This document shows, piece by piece, positions 9,801 to 19,150 of a DNA stretch of 33,491 bases (position 1 is its first letter; each line of letters begins with the position of its first letter). The notes below the pieces were generated by a model that made no database searches, was not told where the DNA came from, and worked only from the letters and a program-made list of their open reading frames with translations. A program made the translations under genes and the position numbers. The DNA is taken from NCBI GenBank assembly GCA_029553545.1, contig JAKPKU010000149.1, positions 1 through 33,491 of the forward strand, in the 5' to 3' direction. Origin of the DNA: Candidatus Cloacimonadota bacterium (GTDB taxonomy: Bacteria > Cloacimonadota > Cloacimonadia > Cloacimonadales > WRIO01).

Positions 9801-9950
9801 ACGCAACCAGATATTACCGACATTATGATACTTCGTCAAATCGAGTTTTTTAGAAGGACCTGTCGGAACAGCTTTTGCTGCATAAAGTATTCCAGTTGAC
9901 AAAAACATCAGCAAGATTATGACAAGAATTGTCGTTCTGGATAATTTCAT
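6897..9950 (-). CDS. Large secreted protein with a C-terminal sorting/FlgD-Ig-like domain
   Basis: Signal peptide; DxDxDG loops (EDDDGDGLIDEDP, HDDDNDGLIDEDG); C-terminus IYVVPNPYRG...NIQIYTLAGDLVAEF...HSWNLLTKNNQILASGVYLYSVKD...GKFAVIR. Confidence 0.8.
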   Translation of the reverse strand: MKLSRTTILVIILLMFLSTGILYAAKAVPTGPSKKLDLTKYHNVGNIWLRVSNYGFFGSGDDITPPWPSLEYPGGSGVDYLYQGALWFGAKKFRKNDAGKQYYWKNWNGIAALTSENNQLITEGSDDWIPGKVYVPVIDTLVTVGFDGDKDLYEFLPAYNPLEFSQSGYAAYNPDDQIASASIRNHRRGEDDDGDGLIDEDPVGYAFPFRKSHELPEAFARFGSDVSPGFLHEISHSAETIIANSEIWFPLGFTDLSWTDPGETFVFAQPHDDDNDGLIDEDGAPVSEQDYISYYYDYSPFGRTGERDFGSSAGTNKHVPLNVRVRQMSYQWSYEFIKNLVYVEFNITNMNPRDTLFDCAMGIYMDSDVGPQAWGREKAADDKSGYVSGKGAEFAFTFDADFDGGQTPGYVGSRVCTPDPEQLEFACWYWKVGDGPDDFDAQKYWNLSRKTANEKYWLLTGKQPNDSKYTPLRIPPQSDGESYTFIQEEAADTRYLFAFYGHGTGISEPSNPANWNLAPKKTMKIVIAVFPGDTIEELKESARWAKEVYGEAQNLTTVIMPDTVSHYNPPEPPEIPKSYSKMVDNAVGGTNIEVFWDNRSEFTVDFITVGSEQIGWNDKTGLDSDSTAVVDWSAIPEQFHYWPNALGKVNPLTAWRLRHDFQGYSIWQRSGNGRADRWMLVDRWDKIDTEQDHQDYQVNAGHEEFIDFGGDTGIDKGLPNEELITAENYDYYAGYMIFDDNYFPRDIEIGDVVYGKPLYNLKTADQVRNEIPDFNSFIPPLSEARAKQEALYFKHPDISDEMFLALYDSSLIPLRGHLGQNYIDDNYIEEDSHRADRLARRYYHATIQNVRRGIEHYSAVTAWDRGMPSKQLQALESARDANMKVFFPGPSAKSNMDNIYVVPNPYRGTSKFDGRRDKDEKGDKSRRLWFVNLPERCNIQIYTLAGDLVAEFDHDGEYPEDIISISKAIGTGIAASGIHSWNLLTKNNQILASGVYLYSVKDKASGDVKVGKFAVIR

Positions 9951-9969
9951 ATTTTATTCCTCCGCATAT

Positions 9970-10611
9970 TTATTTACTTAAACTAAAGTTGATTGGAAGT
10001 GTAATCCACACAGCGATAGGCTGACCGCCATTTTTTGCAGGTTGAAATCTACTTTTTCTAATAGCTGCAATAGCTGCTTCATCGAGTCCACCAGCACCAG
10101 GTAGTACTGATTTTTTGACTTCAATGGCGCCAACAGTTCCATCAGCCAAGATTTCTACGTCGAGAATCACTGTACCTTGAATCTTTGATTTTTTAGCAAA
10201 TGCTGGATATTCAGGGCTTATTTGCACTGCAAAAACAGGTGGTTCTTCATAAATAGTAAACTTTGAGGTGGTTCCAACTTCCTGAGTAGGTGGGGCAATA
10301 GCGACTTCATTAACGAGTATAGACTTTTCGATTGTTTCGATCACTTCAATACTCTCATCATCTTCATCGCTGCCTTCTACGATTTCGATATTTACAATAG
10401 GCTTAGCTACTTCTTGCGGCTGCTCTATCTTTTCTTGAATTTCATCTAAGATTTCTATAGTTTCCAAAACCTTTTCTTTTGCTCTAATAACTTTTGTTTC
10501 AAAGTTTGGAAATACTATAAAAGTAAACAGTATGATTAATATAGTCAAAGCCAGACATTTATCATAAAAGCTATTGGCTATATCTTTCCAATCAATAAAT
10601 TGCATTTCCAT
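9970..10611 (-). CDS. tonB: Energy transducer TonB
   Basis: N-terminal TM, Glu/Pro-rich linker, C-terminal PEYPAFAKKSKIQGTVILDVEILADGTVGAIEVKKSVLPGAGGLDEAAIAAIRKSRFQPAKNGGQPIAVWITLPINF. Confidence 0.93.
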   Translation of the reverse strand: MEMQFIDWKDIANSFYDKCLALTILIILFTFIVFPNFETKVIRAKEKVLETIEILDEIQEKIEQPQEVAKPIVNIEIVEGSDEDDESIEVIETIEKSILVNEVAIAPPTQEVGTTSKFTIYEEPPVFAVQISPEYPAFAKKSKIQGTVILDVEILADGTVGAIEVKKSVLPGAGGLDEAAIAAIRKSRFQPAKNGGQPIAVWITLPINFSLSK

Positions 10612-10618
10612 AATCTAC

Positions 10619-11026
10619 CTACAACTTTCTCTTTGCTTCAAAGGAGACGCGTAGTGCATTGGCTTTTCTAAGCTGATTCATAATATCAGCCATTACGCCA
10701 TAGCTCACCTCTCTATCGGTTCTAAAGCAAGTTATCAAATTGAAATCTTCTTGCAATTTTTTGATCATAATATATTCAACTTGTGGTATTTGAATAGAAT
10801 AATCATCAATAGTGATATTTCCCATGCGATCTACATATAAGGTAGCGGCGTGTGAGCGTGGTATCTTATCGATACTTTCTGCTTTTGGCATTGCTACTTT
10901 TATCATTTTACCTTTGACAAACACGGTTGAAACGATAAAGAATATTAGAAGCAAAAAGGCAATATCAGACATTGATGCTGTTGGGATTTCACCTTTTGGG
11001 CGTTCTGCTTTTTTAATCTTTGCCAT
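10619..11026 (-). CDS. exbD: ExbD/TolR-type biopolymer transporter (paralog 2)
   Basis: GEIPTASMSDIAFLLLIFFIVSTVF TM segment and periplasmic domain. Confidence 0.92.
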   Translation of the reverse strand: MAKIKKAERPKGEIPTASMSDIAFLLLIFFIVSTVFVKGKMIKVAMPKAESIDKIPRSHAATLYVDRMGNITIDDYSIQIPQVEYIMIKKLQEDFNLITCFRTDREVSYGVMADIMNQLRKANALRVSFEAKRKL

Positions 11027-11035
11027 CTTATACTC

Positions 11036-11443
11036 CTAGTTAGTTGAGAGGTTTATCTTTTCAGCGCCTGCTAATCTAAGCTGATCCAAAACAATAATCA
11101 TATTATTGTAATTACTTTGGCGATCTGTTTTTAAGCTAATAACCATATCTGGATTGTCTTTAACAAGCTTTCTGATGATATCCCTTACTTGATCAAAAGG
11201 AACAATATCCTCATTAATTGCAATACGGCCATCTTTATCGATCATAACTTTGGTCAAGTTGTCTTGTTTTAATCTTACCTTAACTGTTTCTTCAGTTGAT
11301 GGTGCAGGCAAAACGAGACCAAGTCCGTATTTCATGTCAAATTTCGTTGTTGATAAAAAGAATATAAGTAGTAGAAATGCCACATCCGACATTGATGCCG
11401 TTGGGATTCCACCCATATCTCTTTTTTTACGAGGACGTAACAT
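11036..11443 (-). CDS. exbD: ExbD/TolR-type biopolymer transporter (paralog 1)
   Basis: GGIPTASMSDVAFLLLIFFLSTTKF; DGRIAINEDIVPFDQVRDIIRKLV. Confidence 0.92.
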   Translation of the reverse strand: MLRPRKKRDMGGIPTASMSDVAFLLLIFFLSTTKFDMKYGLGLVLPAPSTEETVKVRLKQDNLTKVMIDKDGRIAINEDIVPFDQVRDIIRKLVKDNPDMVISLKTDRQSNYNNMIIVLDQLRLAGAEKINLSTN

Positions 11444-11452
11444 TAATCCTCC

Positions 11453-12256
11453 TTATTTCTTTTCAACATATGTTTCAACTATTTTATCTGCTACTCTTTG
11501 CATATCGATTACGAGACCATCTACCATTGTTAATAATACGTTATTGATAAACTGAACAGGAATAGCAATAGCAAGACCTGCAAGAGTTGTGATCAATGCA
11601 ACTTTAATACCGTCAGCAACGATAGTTGGGTCAACTTCACCAGCTTTTGCGATTGCGTCAAATGCTTCAATCATACCAAGAATAGTTCCAAAGAAACCAA
11701 ACATTGGTGCCAAGTTAATGGTTGTATTAATATGAATAAAACCTTTTTCAAGAAATGCCATTTCAACTGTAGATGAGTTTTCAATAGCGGTCTCAAGTTG
11801 TTCAGTGCCTTTATCTGCTTTTAAAAGACCTGCATGAGCAACTTTTGCTACTGGACCTCTAATTTTTTGTGAATATTCTGCTGCTTCTTTATATTTCTTT
11901 TGTTCAATAAGAGGAATAATTGTTGTTAAAAAGTTATTCAAATTAATTTTTGCATATGATAATTGAACAAGTTTCCAGATACAAATTGCAACGCCCCAGA
12001 TAGCCAAAATAAGCATAGGCCACATTACCCAGCCACCATCGATCATCAAGTCAACTAAATAACTACCTGCAACTTTACGAGCATAATACTCTAAACCAGA
12101 TTTTTGAACAGCTTCATCTGCCTCAACATTAGTAGCCGCTTCAACAACTTGAGTTGTATCGGTAGCAGTTTCTGCATCCTGTGCAAACAATGCAGCTGAA
12201 AGGAAGATATTCATTGAGAATATCACTATCAAAGTTAGTAAGAGATTTTTTTTCAT
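11453..12256 (-). CDS. exbB: MotA/TolQ/ExbB proton channel family protein with N-terminal signal-like extension
   Basis: VMWPMLILAIWGVAICIWKL, PMFGFFGTILGMIEAFDAIAKAGEVDPTIVADGIKVALITTLAGLAIAIPVQFINN. Confidence 0.93.
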   Translation of the reverse strand: MKKNLLLTLIVIFSMNIFLSAALFAQDAETATDTTQVVEAATNVEADEAVQKSGLEYYARKVAGSYLVDLMIDGGWVMWPMLILAIWGVAICIWKLVQLSYAKINLNNFLTTIIPLIEQKKYKEAAEYSQKIRGPVAKVAHAGLLKADKGTEQLETAIENSSTVEMAFLEKGFIHINTTINLAPMFGFFGTILGMIEAFDAIAKAGEVDPTIVADGIKVALITTLAGLAIAIPVQFINNVLLTMVDGLVIDMQRVADKIVETYVEKK

Positions 12257-12272
12257 TTTTTCCTCCTATTTA

Positions 12273-15173
12273 TTAGAAATTATAAGAAACACCCAATACG
12301 AATTTTCTATTGTTATTGGTGTTTGATGGGTCTTTTGTTATACAATCGTGTATAAATTGTGTCTCTTCAAATGTGTATCCTTGGGTTGCATCTGCTAAAT
12401 CTGCGCCGTCATAATATGGTGAACCTGTCTTTGGATATACATAATTGATGGTCCTTTTCTTGAAAAGATTTTCAATTGAAAAATTGAATCTAAAGAATGA
12501 GCTTTCTGTAACAAATACGCGCTTTGAAAGTTTTAAGTCTGCGTTTGTTGAGTAGTCTTGACGTTTACCATTGGTGTCTAATGATACATCAGAAACAGGG
12601 TCAATACCTGTATAAGGTTGTCCTGATGCGATATTATAGTTGAGTGATGCGGTAAAGTCATCTAATGGTAAAATCCAGTCTGTAAATGGCACAAAGAACT
12701 CTTCGTCTTTATCGATCTTAAAGGTGATGCTAAAGTTGAAGTTATGTCTAATATCCCAATCAAGAGGGAACTCGCGAAGGTTTGTTGCTTCGTCTTGAAT
12801 TACTGTACTTGAATTATTACCTTGAGCCCATGCTAAAGAGTATGAAGCGTCTGCACCGATAAAGTTAAACATTCTTCTTGATAGGTTCAAGTCAATACCA
12901 CGTGCTGAGCCGTAGTCTTGTGATATGTAATTATACCAATATACAGTTGCTTCTGTTTGTGATAGCTCTTTTGCTGTACTTACATAGTTGTAGAAGTTTT
13001 TGTAATAAGCTGTAATAGTTCCTACATAATCTTCACTAATCTGATGTTGCAAACCAACTTCATAGGTGATGGTGATTTGTGGTTCAAGTGCAGGATTACC
13101 AACAGTTACAGCGCCACCGCTACTATAAGCGTCGAGGGTATCTTTAGAGGTAAAGATATATCTCATTGGAGGTAATTGGTTTTGGTAATTATATGCAAAG
13201 TGAACAACGTCACGATCTGAAATTGGGTGTGAGATACCCAAACGTGGTGATACCATCATTTGCAAACGATCTTCAGATTTGAAATCTCTTTTACGGAATG
13301 TATTATCATCTTGCAAGATTGAGTATTCTTTACCTAAATACCAAAAGTCAAGGCGAACACCTGCATTAACAATCATGCCTTCCCATTCCATTTTATCTTG
13401 TAAGTAGTATGCAAATTGCCATGGCTCTGCTTTATAACCATCTCTTGATCCTGATGATGCTTTTGCTGCTGCGGTGTAGCTTTCAGCTGTATAGTAAGTT
13501 ACTGGATTGCCATCTTCGTCTTCTACAATATCATAAACCTGACCATAACTTAAGAGGTAATTATTAAAACGATTCATATCAATTGATAAAAAACCACCCA
13601 ATTGATTCTTTTCAATATTATATTTAATTGCTTCAAAGCCTGATTTAAAGCCGATTATCTCATTCATTTGATATTCATAGTCAGCGCGGAAGCTTGTGGT
13701 TCCTGTTTTATCATCAATAAAGTTATCCCAAACGCGACCAGGTGCTGTAAAGCCAGAGATAAAGACGTCATCATCAAGACCTTCGATTGAATATACCCAA
13801 GAATTTGATTCATGGAAACCATAATCATAGATACCATCGCCATTCATATCAATAGTGCTATAACCCAATCTACCTGAGCCTGGATCAAAATTACTATCAT
13901 CTCTCCAAATATATGAATCTTTATGGACTCCTCTTGGATTCTGAGTTGTAGTCTTTTCAAATTTACTTAACTTCATTTTTAAGTTACTTTTTGTACCGAT
14001 TGTTAAATCATAAGTCAACATCACTTGTTGTTGTTCGGTCTCTGATTCTGCATAGTGTTGCAATGCATATTTCCAACCATGTGAAAATGGTGTATTATAT
14101 GAACGATCGCCACGAACAGCCAATGTAATATTTTGCATTGGAGAGATTACATACTTTGCTTTCAAGTTTACATTATAATCATTATAATTTCTATTACCAA
14201 TCTCAAAGCCTAAGACCTTATCTCTATCGCTGTATGGGTTATATGATTCATAAATAGCTGAAGAAATGTAATGCAAATCATCATTTGGATTATTCTTGTA
14301 ATACTTTCTATAGCGTGAATCTGTCCATGAACCTGCACCATTAATAAAGAAGGTAAGATTTCGTTTAAGTTCTTCTCCTGCAAATGGTATAATTGGACCA
14401 CCGAGTGCAAATTTTAATTCATCATAATTAGCTTGAAACGCTCCAGGAATAACGTGATCAGAAATGCCTTCTATTTTTCCTTCATAGATTGCTGAGCCAT
14501 CTTTACTCACGATATTAACCATACCTGATTGAGCATTACCATACTCTGCGGTTAAACCACCAGTGATAACTTTCATGTCTGCTACAGCGTCCATATCGAC
14601 TGTCAAAGCGCTACCGCCGTCAACTGGGTCTGATACCGACATACCGTCAACGGTAAAATTGACTTCATTTGAACGACCACCACGCACAAACAACTCGCCG
14701 CCCTTTTGGGTTACGCCTGCTTGCATAGCGATTACGCCTTCAATATCTGTCACAGCAATATCACTTATCTGATCTGCAGATAAAGATTTACTTGAGCCTG
14801 CACGGTCTTTGGTTATCATCTCTTCTTGTGCTTTTACCTTTACTGCTTCCATTTGAATAGTTTGCTTGACAAGCTTAATATTCACAGTTCGGGTTTCGTC
14901 AACATTAATTCTTACACCAGAAATCTCATATGCTGCATAGCCCATTAATTGACAAACTACAGTATAAGTACCTGGTGGAATATTAATAATCATAAATCTA
15001 CCACGATCATCTGTCATACCGCCTATAGTTGTACCTTTTAAGATGACGTTTGCATAGGCAACAGCACCTTTATCATCGGTAACACGGCCAGCAAGCTTAC
15101 CTGTTGTTGCAGAGAAAAGTGAAACGCTTACTAACATTATTATTGAGATGAGTATAAGCAGTTTCTTTTGCAT
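12273..15173 (-). CDS. TonB-dependent receptor with carboxypeptidase-regulatory-like N-terminal domain
   Basis: GKLAGRVTDDKGAVAYANVILKGTTIGGMTDDRGRFMIINIPPGTYTV; plug GGELFVRGGRSNEVNFTVDGMSVSDPV...GGLTAEYGNAQSGMVNIVSKDG; C-terminal beta-barrel strand VLGVSYNF. Confidence 0.93.
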   Translation of the reverse strand: MQKKLLILISIIMLVSVSLFSATTGKLAGRVTDDKGAVAYANVILKGTTIGGMTDDRGRFMIINIPPGTYTVVCQLMGYAAYEISGVRINVDETRTVNIKLVKQTIQMEAVKVKAQEEMITKDRAGSSKSLSADQISDIAVTDIEGVIAMQAGVTQKGGELFVRGGRSNEVNFTVDGMSVSDPVDGGSALTVDMDAVADMKVITGGLTAEYGNAQSGMVNIVSKDGSAIYEGKIEGISDHVIPGAFQANYDELKFALGGPIIPFAGEELKRNLTFFINGAGSWTDSRYRKYYKNNPNDDLHYISSAIYESYNPYSDRDKVLGFEIGNRNYNDYNVNLKAKYVISPMQNITLAVRGDRSYNTPFSHGWKYALQHYAESETEQQQVMLTYDLTIGTKSNLKMKLSKFEKTTTQNPRGVHKDSYIWRDDSNFDPGSGRLGYSTIDMNGDGIYDYGFHESNSWVYSIEGLDDDVFISGFTAPGRVWDNFIDDKTGTTSFRADYEYQMNEIIGFKSGFEAIKYNIEKNQLGGFLSIDMNRFNNYLLSYGQVYDIVEDEDGNPVTYYTAESYTAAAKASSGSRDGYKAEPWQFAYYLQDKMEWEGMIVNAGVRLDFWYLGKEYSILQDDNTFRKRDFKSEDRLQMMVSPRLGISHPISDRDVVHFAYNYQNQLPPMRYIFTSKDTLDAYSSGGAVTVGNPALEPQITITYEVGLQHQISEDYVGTITAYYKNFYNYVSTAKELSQTEATVYWYNYISQDYGSARGIDLNLSRRMFNFIGADASYSLAWAQGNNSSTVIQDEATNLREFPLDWDIRHNFNFSITFKIDKDEEFFVPFTDWILPLDDFTASLNYNIASGQPYTGIDPVSDVSLDTNGKRQDYSTNADLKLSKRVFVTESSFFRFNFSIENLFKKRTINYVYPKTGSPYYDGADLADATQGYTFEETQFIHDCITKDPSNTNNNRKFVLGVSYNF

Positions 15174-15258
15174 TAATTATCCTCCCTTTATGGATTTTTC
15201 TTTTTTAATATTAATAACACTACTATACTATATAATTAATATATAGCTCAATATCCAA

Positions 15259-15286
15259 AAAATATAGCAATATGTACTCTTGTCAA
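15259..15286 (-). promoter_or_regulatory. Candidate promoter for the TonB receptor operon, TTGACA-N16-TATTTT
   Basis: TTGACA on minus at 15281-15286, AT-rich -10-like TATTTT at 15259-15264; same N16 spacing as the two left-edge promoters. Confidence 0.4.
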
Positions 15287-15410
15287 TTTTTTTAATACTT
15301 TTTTCATAAATAGTTTTTATTTATGCCATATTTATATAGATATCAATGTATTACAGAAGTCATTTAGGTCAATATTTCTCCTCTCTTTTTTTGCCTTTTT
15401 CTTATATTAT

Positions 15411-16430
15411 TTATAAAATTCTTACTTTTTGTGAATTTTCACCTTTAATTATTCGTCCAATTTGAATACCTTTTGTATCTTCACACAATTTTTCTGCATA
15501 ACTTGGATCAATTATTACCACATATCCAATACCCATATTAAATGCCTTAAACATCTCTTCTGTTTTGATCTGTGCTGCTGATTGCATCAAATTGAAAATA
15601 TCAGGTACTACCCAGCTTGATGAATCAATCTCTGCACAAAGCCCATCTGGCATCACTCTCTTCACATTGCCTGGCAAACCGCCGCCTGTAATATGAGCCA
15701 TACCGTGATTAATCTTGGGATCAACCCAATTTCTTAATAATGGAAAATATGATGGATGAACTTTTAACAAAGCTTCTGCGACTGTCATCTGCAGCTCTGG
15801 CACAAGATCATCAACCTTTTTACCCATAATATCAAAGAAAACTTTTCTTGCCAAAGAATAACCGTTAGTATGCAGACCATTGCCTTTAAAGCCTACAACA
15901 ATATCACCTTCTTGAATAGCTTCACCAGTGATAATTTTGCTCTTTTCGATCAGGCCAACAATGGTACCTGCCAAATCAAAATCATCATCATGATAAATAC
16001 CTGGCATCTCTGCCATTTCACCACCAATCAAAGACATTTGATTCTCGCTACAGGCTTTCGTCATGCCGCTAATTATCAACTCAACTCTCTCTGGTAAAAG
16101 TTTGCTACAACCAATATAGTCCATGAAGTATTGAGGTTCTGCTCCTTGCACAAAAATATCATTAACACAATGATTCACCAAACACTGCCCTACTGTATCA
16201 TATACACCTGCCATCGCAGCGACAATCAACTTAGTACCTACGCCGTCTGTACTTGCTACCATCACAGGTTCTTTCCACTTGCTCAAGTCAACTTGATACA
16301 GTCCACCAAACGAGCCAAGCTCAGTTAATACATTATTATTATATGTCTTCCGTACAAGAGACTTAATGCGGTTTACTGCATTTTCTCCTGCTTCAATATC
16401 CACACCAGATTTTTTGTAATCCATAATCAC
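15411..16430 (-). CDS. purM: Phosphoribosylformylglycinamidine cyclo-ligase (AIR synthetase)
   Basis: DYKKSGVDIEAGENAVNRIK, STDGVGTKL, MVNDI-like CVNDIFVQGAEPQYFMDY, GGEMAEMPGIY, HITGGGLPGNVKRVMP, FNMGIGYV. Confidence 0.96.
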   Translation of the reverse strand: MIMDYKKSGVDIEAGENAVNRIKSLVRKTYNNNVLTELGSFGGLYQVDLSKWKEPVMVASTDGVGTKLIVAAMAGVYDTVGQCLVNHCVNDIFVQGAEPQYFMDYIGCSKLLPERVELIISGMTKACSENQMSLIGGEMAEMPGIYHDDDFDLAGTIVGLIEKSKIITGEAIQEGDIVVGFKGNGLHTNGYSLARKVFFDIMGKKVDDLVPELQMTVAEALLKVHPSYFPLLRNWVDPKINHGMAHITGGGLPGNVKRVMPDGLCAEIDSSSWVVPDIFNLMQSAAQIKTEEMFKAFNMGIGYVVIIDPSYAEKLCEDTKGIQIGRIIKGENSQKVRIL

Positions 16431-16646
16431 CTACAATCCCATATACTTTTTTAATTGTTGTTTTCTTGCACTAATATTCACCAAATCTGCTGGCATATTC
16501 AATACCTTTGGTAACAGTTTGCTGATTTTGTTCACATTTTTATTTAAAGTATCACCTACAAAGCCCGCGATCTGCGAGTACGCAACCGCACTGACTGGCG
16601 TCTTCAAATCATCATAAGCAATTGAACCTAATATCAACAAACTCAT
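16431..16646 (-). CDS. Small 71-aa protein; N-terminus MSLLILGSIAYDDLKTP resembles PfkB-family sugar kinases
   Basis: ORF abutting purM start; N-terminal 17 aa resemble the PfkB first strand; remainder not recognised. Confidence 0.5.
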   Translation of the reverse strand: MSLLILGSIAYDDLKTPVSAVAYSQIAGFVGDTLNKNVNKISKLLPKVLNMPADLVNISARKQQLKKYMGL

Positions 16647-16669
16647 TAATTATTCCTTAACAGATTATT

Positions 16670-16927
16670 TCATTCTAAATTAGCGTCACTGCCTTCGCTG
16701 TGAATGCCTGCATATTCTCTATTGCCTCCAGAGATAAACCACAAGATACTTTGCCCACTTGATTTATCGAAAGACAAAAAGAAATATATCAAAAGCGCCA
16801 ATAGAAGGATCTTAATAATAAGACCCTTCCATCCGCCATATCTATGGCTGCGATTACGCTCATAGCGATATTGCAGCTCTTCCTTTAAAACTCTTCTTTT
16901 CGACACGCTCAGCTCGCTAATACCCAT
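16670..16927 (-). CDS. Small single-TM hypothetical protein (85 aa)
   Basis: ORF in operon context; basic N-terminus then IIKILLLALLIYFFLSF TM. Confidence 0.55.
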   Translation of the reverse strand: MGISELSVSKRRVLKEELQYRYERNRSHRYGGWKGLIIKILLLALLIYFFLSFDKSSGQSILWFISGGNREYAGIHSEGSDANLE

Positions 16928-16930
16928 TGA

Positions 16931-18136
16931 TCAAATTAGAGATTTCAAGCCTTTTTCAAAGCGCTCAACGCCTTTGACCAAGTTTTCCATACTATTTGCA
17001 TATGAAAAACGTATGATATCATTCAAGCCAAATGAGTCACCCGCCACGCATGCAATGTGATAATTCTCAAGTAAATAGAGAGAAATCTCACTTGAAGTGG
17101 TAAAGCCTTTTGTATTATTCTTAATATAATAAGAAATATTTGGCACAGCATAAAAAGCACCATGAGGCACGATACAAGTCACATTTTCAATCTTATTAAG
17201 AGCATCTATCAAAAAGTCTTTTCTCTTAGCAAATTCTAATCTCATCTTTTCAATAGAGCCGTCATCTTGGGTCAGCGCAGCAACTGCAGCCTTTTGTGTA
17301 ATCGAGTTGGTATTCGAGCTTGCATGTTCTTGCACTCTACCTGCTGATTTAGCGATATTCAGTGGTGCTGCCAAATAGCCGAGTCTCCAGCCTGTCATTG
17401 CATAGACTTTTGACACGCCATTGATGATGATTGTTAAATCTTTAATTTCAGGAGAAATAGTCGCTATAGAGATATGAGTTTCGCCATCATAAATCAATTT
17501 CTCATAAATCTCATCTGAAATCACCATAATATTATGCTTCACGCATACTGCTGCGATCTTAGTCAATTCTTCTTTATTATACACAGCGCCTGTTGGGTTA
17601 TTTGGTGAATTGAGGAAAAACGCCTTAATCACGCCTTCTTTTTTCACACAATCTTCAATCTGCTCTGCTGTAATTTTGAAATTATTAGATTCGAGAGTCT
17701 CAACATAAACGCACTGACCGCCTGCAAGCTCTACTTGTGATGGGTAAGAAACCCAATATGGAGCTGGTACAAGCACCTTATCGCCAGGATTAATAGTTGC
17801 CAAAAGTGCAAAGACTATCGAAGCTTTAGCACCAGGAGAAACAAGAATCTGTTCTGGAGAGTATTCAAGACCATTATCTTTCTTAAATTTCTCACAGATT
17901 GCCTTTCTCAGTTCAGGAATACCAGCATTAGCTGTATAACGGGTAAAGTTATCATCAATTGCCTTCTTCGCTGACTCTTTGATATAATCAGGGGTATTAA
18001 AATCTGGCTCACCAACGCCAAAGTTCACAACATCAATACCTTGAGCCATCATTTCCTTTGCCTTGTTAGAAATAGTCAATGTTGGAGAAGGTGGAATTGC
18101 CTTCACGCGGTTTGATAAATTAATCGCCATGTTCAA
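16931..18136 (-). CDS. Class I/II pyridoxal phosphate aminotransferase (aspartate aminotransferase-like)
   Basis: VNFGVGEPDFNTPDYIKE, NSPNNPTGAVY, SDEIYEKLIYDG, GVSKVYAMTGWRLGYLAAP. Confidence 0.93.
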   Translation of the reverse strand: MNMAINLSNRVKAIPPSPTLTISNKAKEMMAQGIDVVNFGVGEPDFNTPDYIKESAKKAIDDNFTRYTANAGIPELRKAICEKFKKDNGLEYSPEQILVSPGAKASIVFALLATINPGDKVLVPAPYWVSYPSQVELAGGQCVYVETLESNNFKITAEQIEDCVKKEGVIKAFFLNSPNNPTGAVYNKEELTKIAAVCVKHNIMVISDEIYEKLIYDGETHISIATISPEIKDLTIIINGVSKVYAMTGWRLGYLAAPLNIAKSAGRVQEHASSNTNSITQKAAVAALTQDDGSIEKMRLEFAKRKDFLIDALNKIENVTCIVPHGAFYAVPNISYYIKNNTKGFTTSSEISLYLLENYHIACVAGDSFGLNDIIRFSYANSMENLVKGVERFEKGLKSLI

Positions 18137-18147
18137 CCTCTCTATTT

Positions 18148-19140
18148 TTATTTTTGTGAAATCAATAATACTAAAGCTGTCGTATTGATAATATCTTCAA
18201 CCGAACAGCCACGTGATAAATCACATACTGGTGCAGCCAAACCCTGAATTATAGGTCCTACTGCTTCAGCATTAGCAAATCTCTGCACGAGTTTATAACC
18301 AATATTTCCTGATTGCAAGTCTGGGAAAATCAATACATTAGCATTACCTGCCACCTTTGAATTAGGCGCTTTGCTCGCTCCAACCTTTGGCACAATCGCT
18401 GCATCCGCTTGCAATTCACCATCATAATCAAAGTCTACCTTTCTCTCTGCCAATATCTTACAGGTCTCTCTCACTTTGTCAACAAGCTCATGTTCAGCAC
18501 TACCCTTTGTAGAGAAAGATAATAATGCCACTTTTGGCTCATCGCCCAATAATGCACTACGTGTAGTCGCTGTTGAGATTGCGATGTCTGCCAATTGCTC
18601 AGCGGTTGGATTAGGCACCACTGCGCAGTCGCCAAATAAGAAGACTCTATCTTCGCCCATAAAATTAGGTGTTACCATGATAAATGAGCTCGACACTGTC
18701 TTCAAGCCAGCTTTTACGCCAATCACCTGCAATGCTGATTTTAAAACATCGCCTGTGGTATTCAACGCGCCTGCCACCATGCCATTTACAACTTTAAACT
18801 GGACTAATAAAGCACCAAAAAAAAGCGGATTGAGTACGATTTCTTTTGTCTGTTCTTGGGTCACGCCTTTAGCTTTTCTTTTTTCATAAAAGAAGTCTGC
18901 AAATTCGCCAATACGTTTATAATCAGCAGGGTTAATGATCTCAGCCTCGCAAATATTCACGCCAAGTCTCTTTGCATCGGCATTCACCTCATCAGCCTTA
19001 CCGATCAAAACCACTTTAGCCAATTTTTCTTTGAGTATTTGTTCAGTCGCCTTCAGCATTCTTTCATCTTTCGCTTCTGGCAATACAATCGTACCATTCA
19101 AAGCCTTGGCTTTATCTTTAAAAAGCTTGATAATATCCAT
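18148..19140 (-). CDS. pta: Phosphate acetyltransferase
   Basis: LPEAKDERMLKATEQIL, GMVAGALNTTGDVLKSALQVIG, ALLSFSTKGSAEHELVDKVRE, GNANVLIFPDLQSGNIGYKLVQRFANAEAVGPIIQGLAAPVCDLSRGCSVEDI. Confidence 0.93.
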   Translation of the reverse strand: MDIIKLFKDKAKALNGTIVLPEAKDERMLKATEQILKEKLAKVVLIGKADEVNADAKRLGVNICEAEIINPADYKRIGEFADFFYEKRKAKGVTQEQTKEIVLNPLFFGALLVQFKVVNGMVAGALNTTGDVLKSALQVIGVKAGLKTVSSSFIMVTPNFMGEDRVFLFGDCAVVPNPTAEQLADIAISTATTRSALLGDEPKVALLSFSTKGSAEHELVDKVRETCKILAERKVDFDYDGELQADAAIVPKVGASKAPNSKVAGNANVLIFPDLQSGNIGYKLVQRFANAEAVGPIIQGLAAPVCDLSRGCSVEDIINTTALVLLISQK

Positions 19141-19150
19141 AATCTATCTC

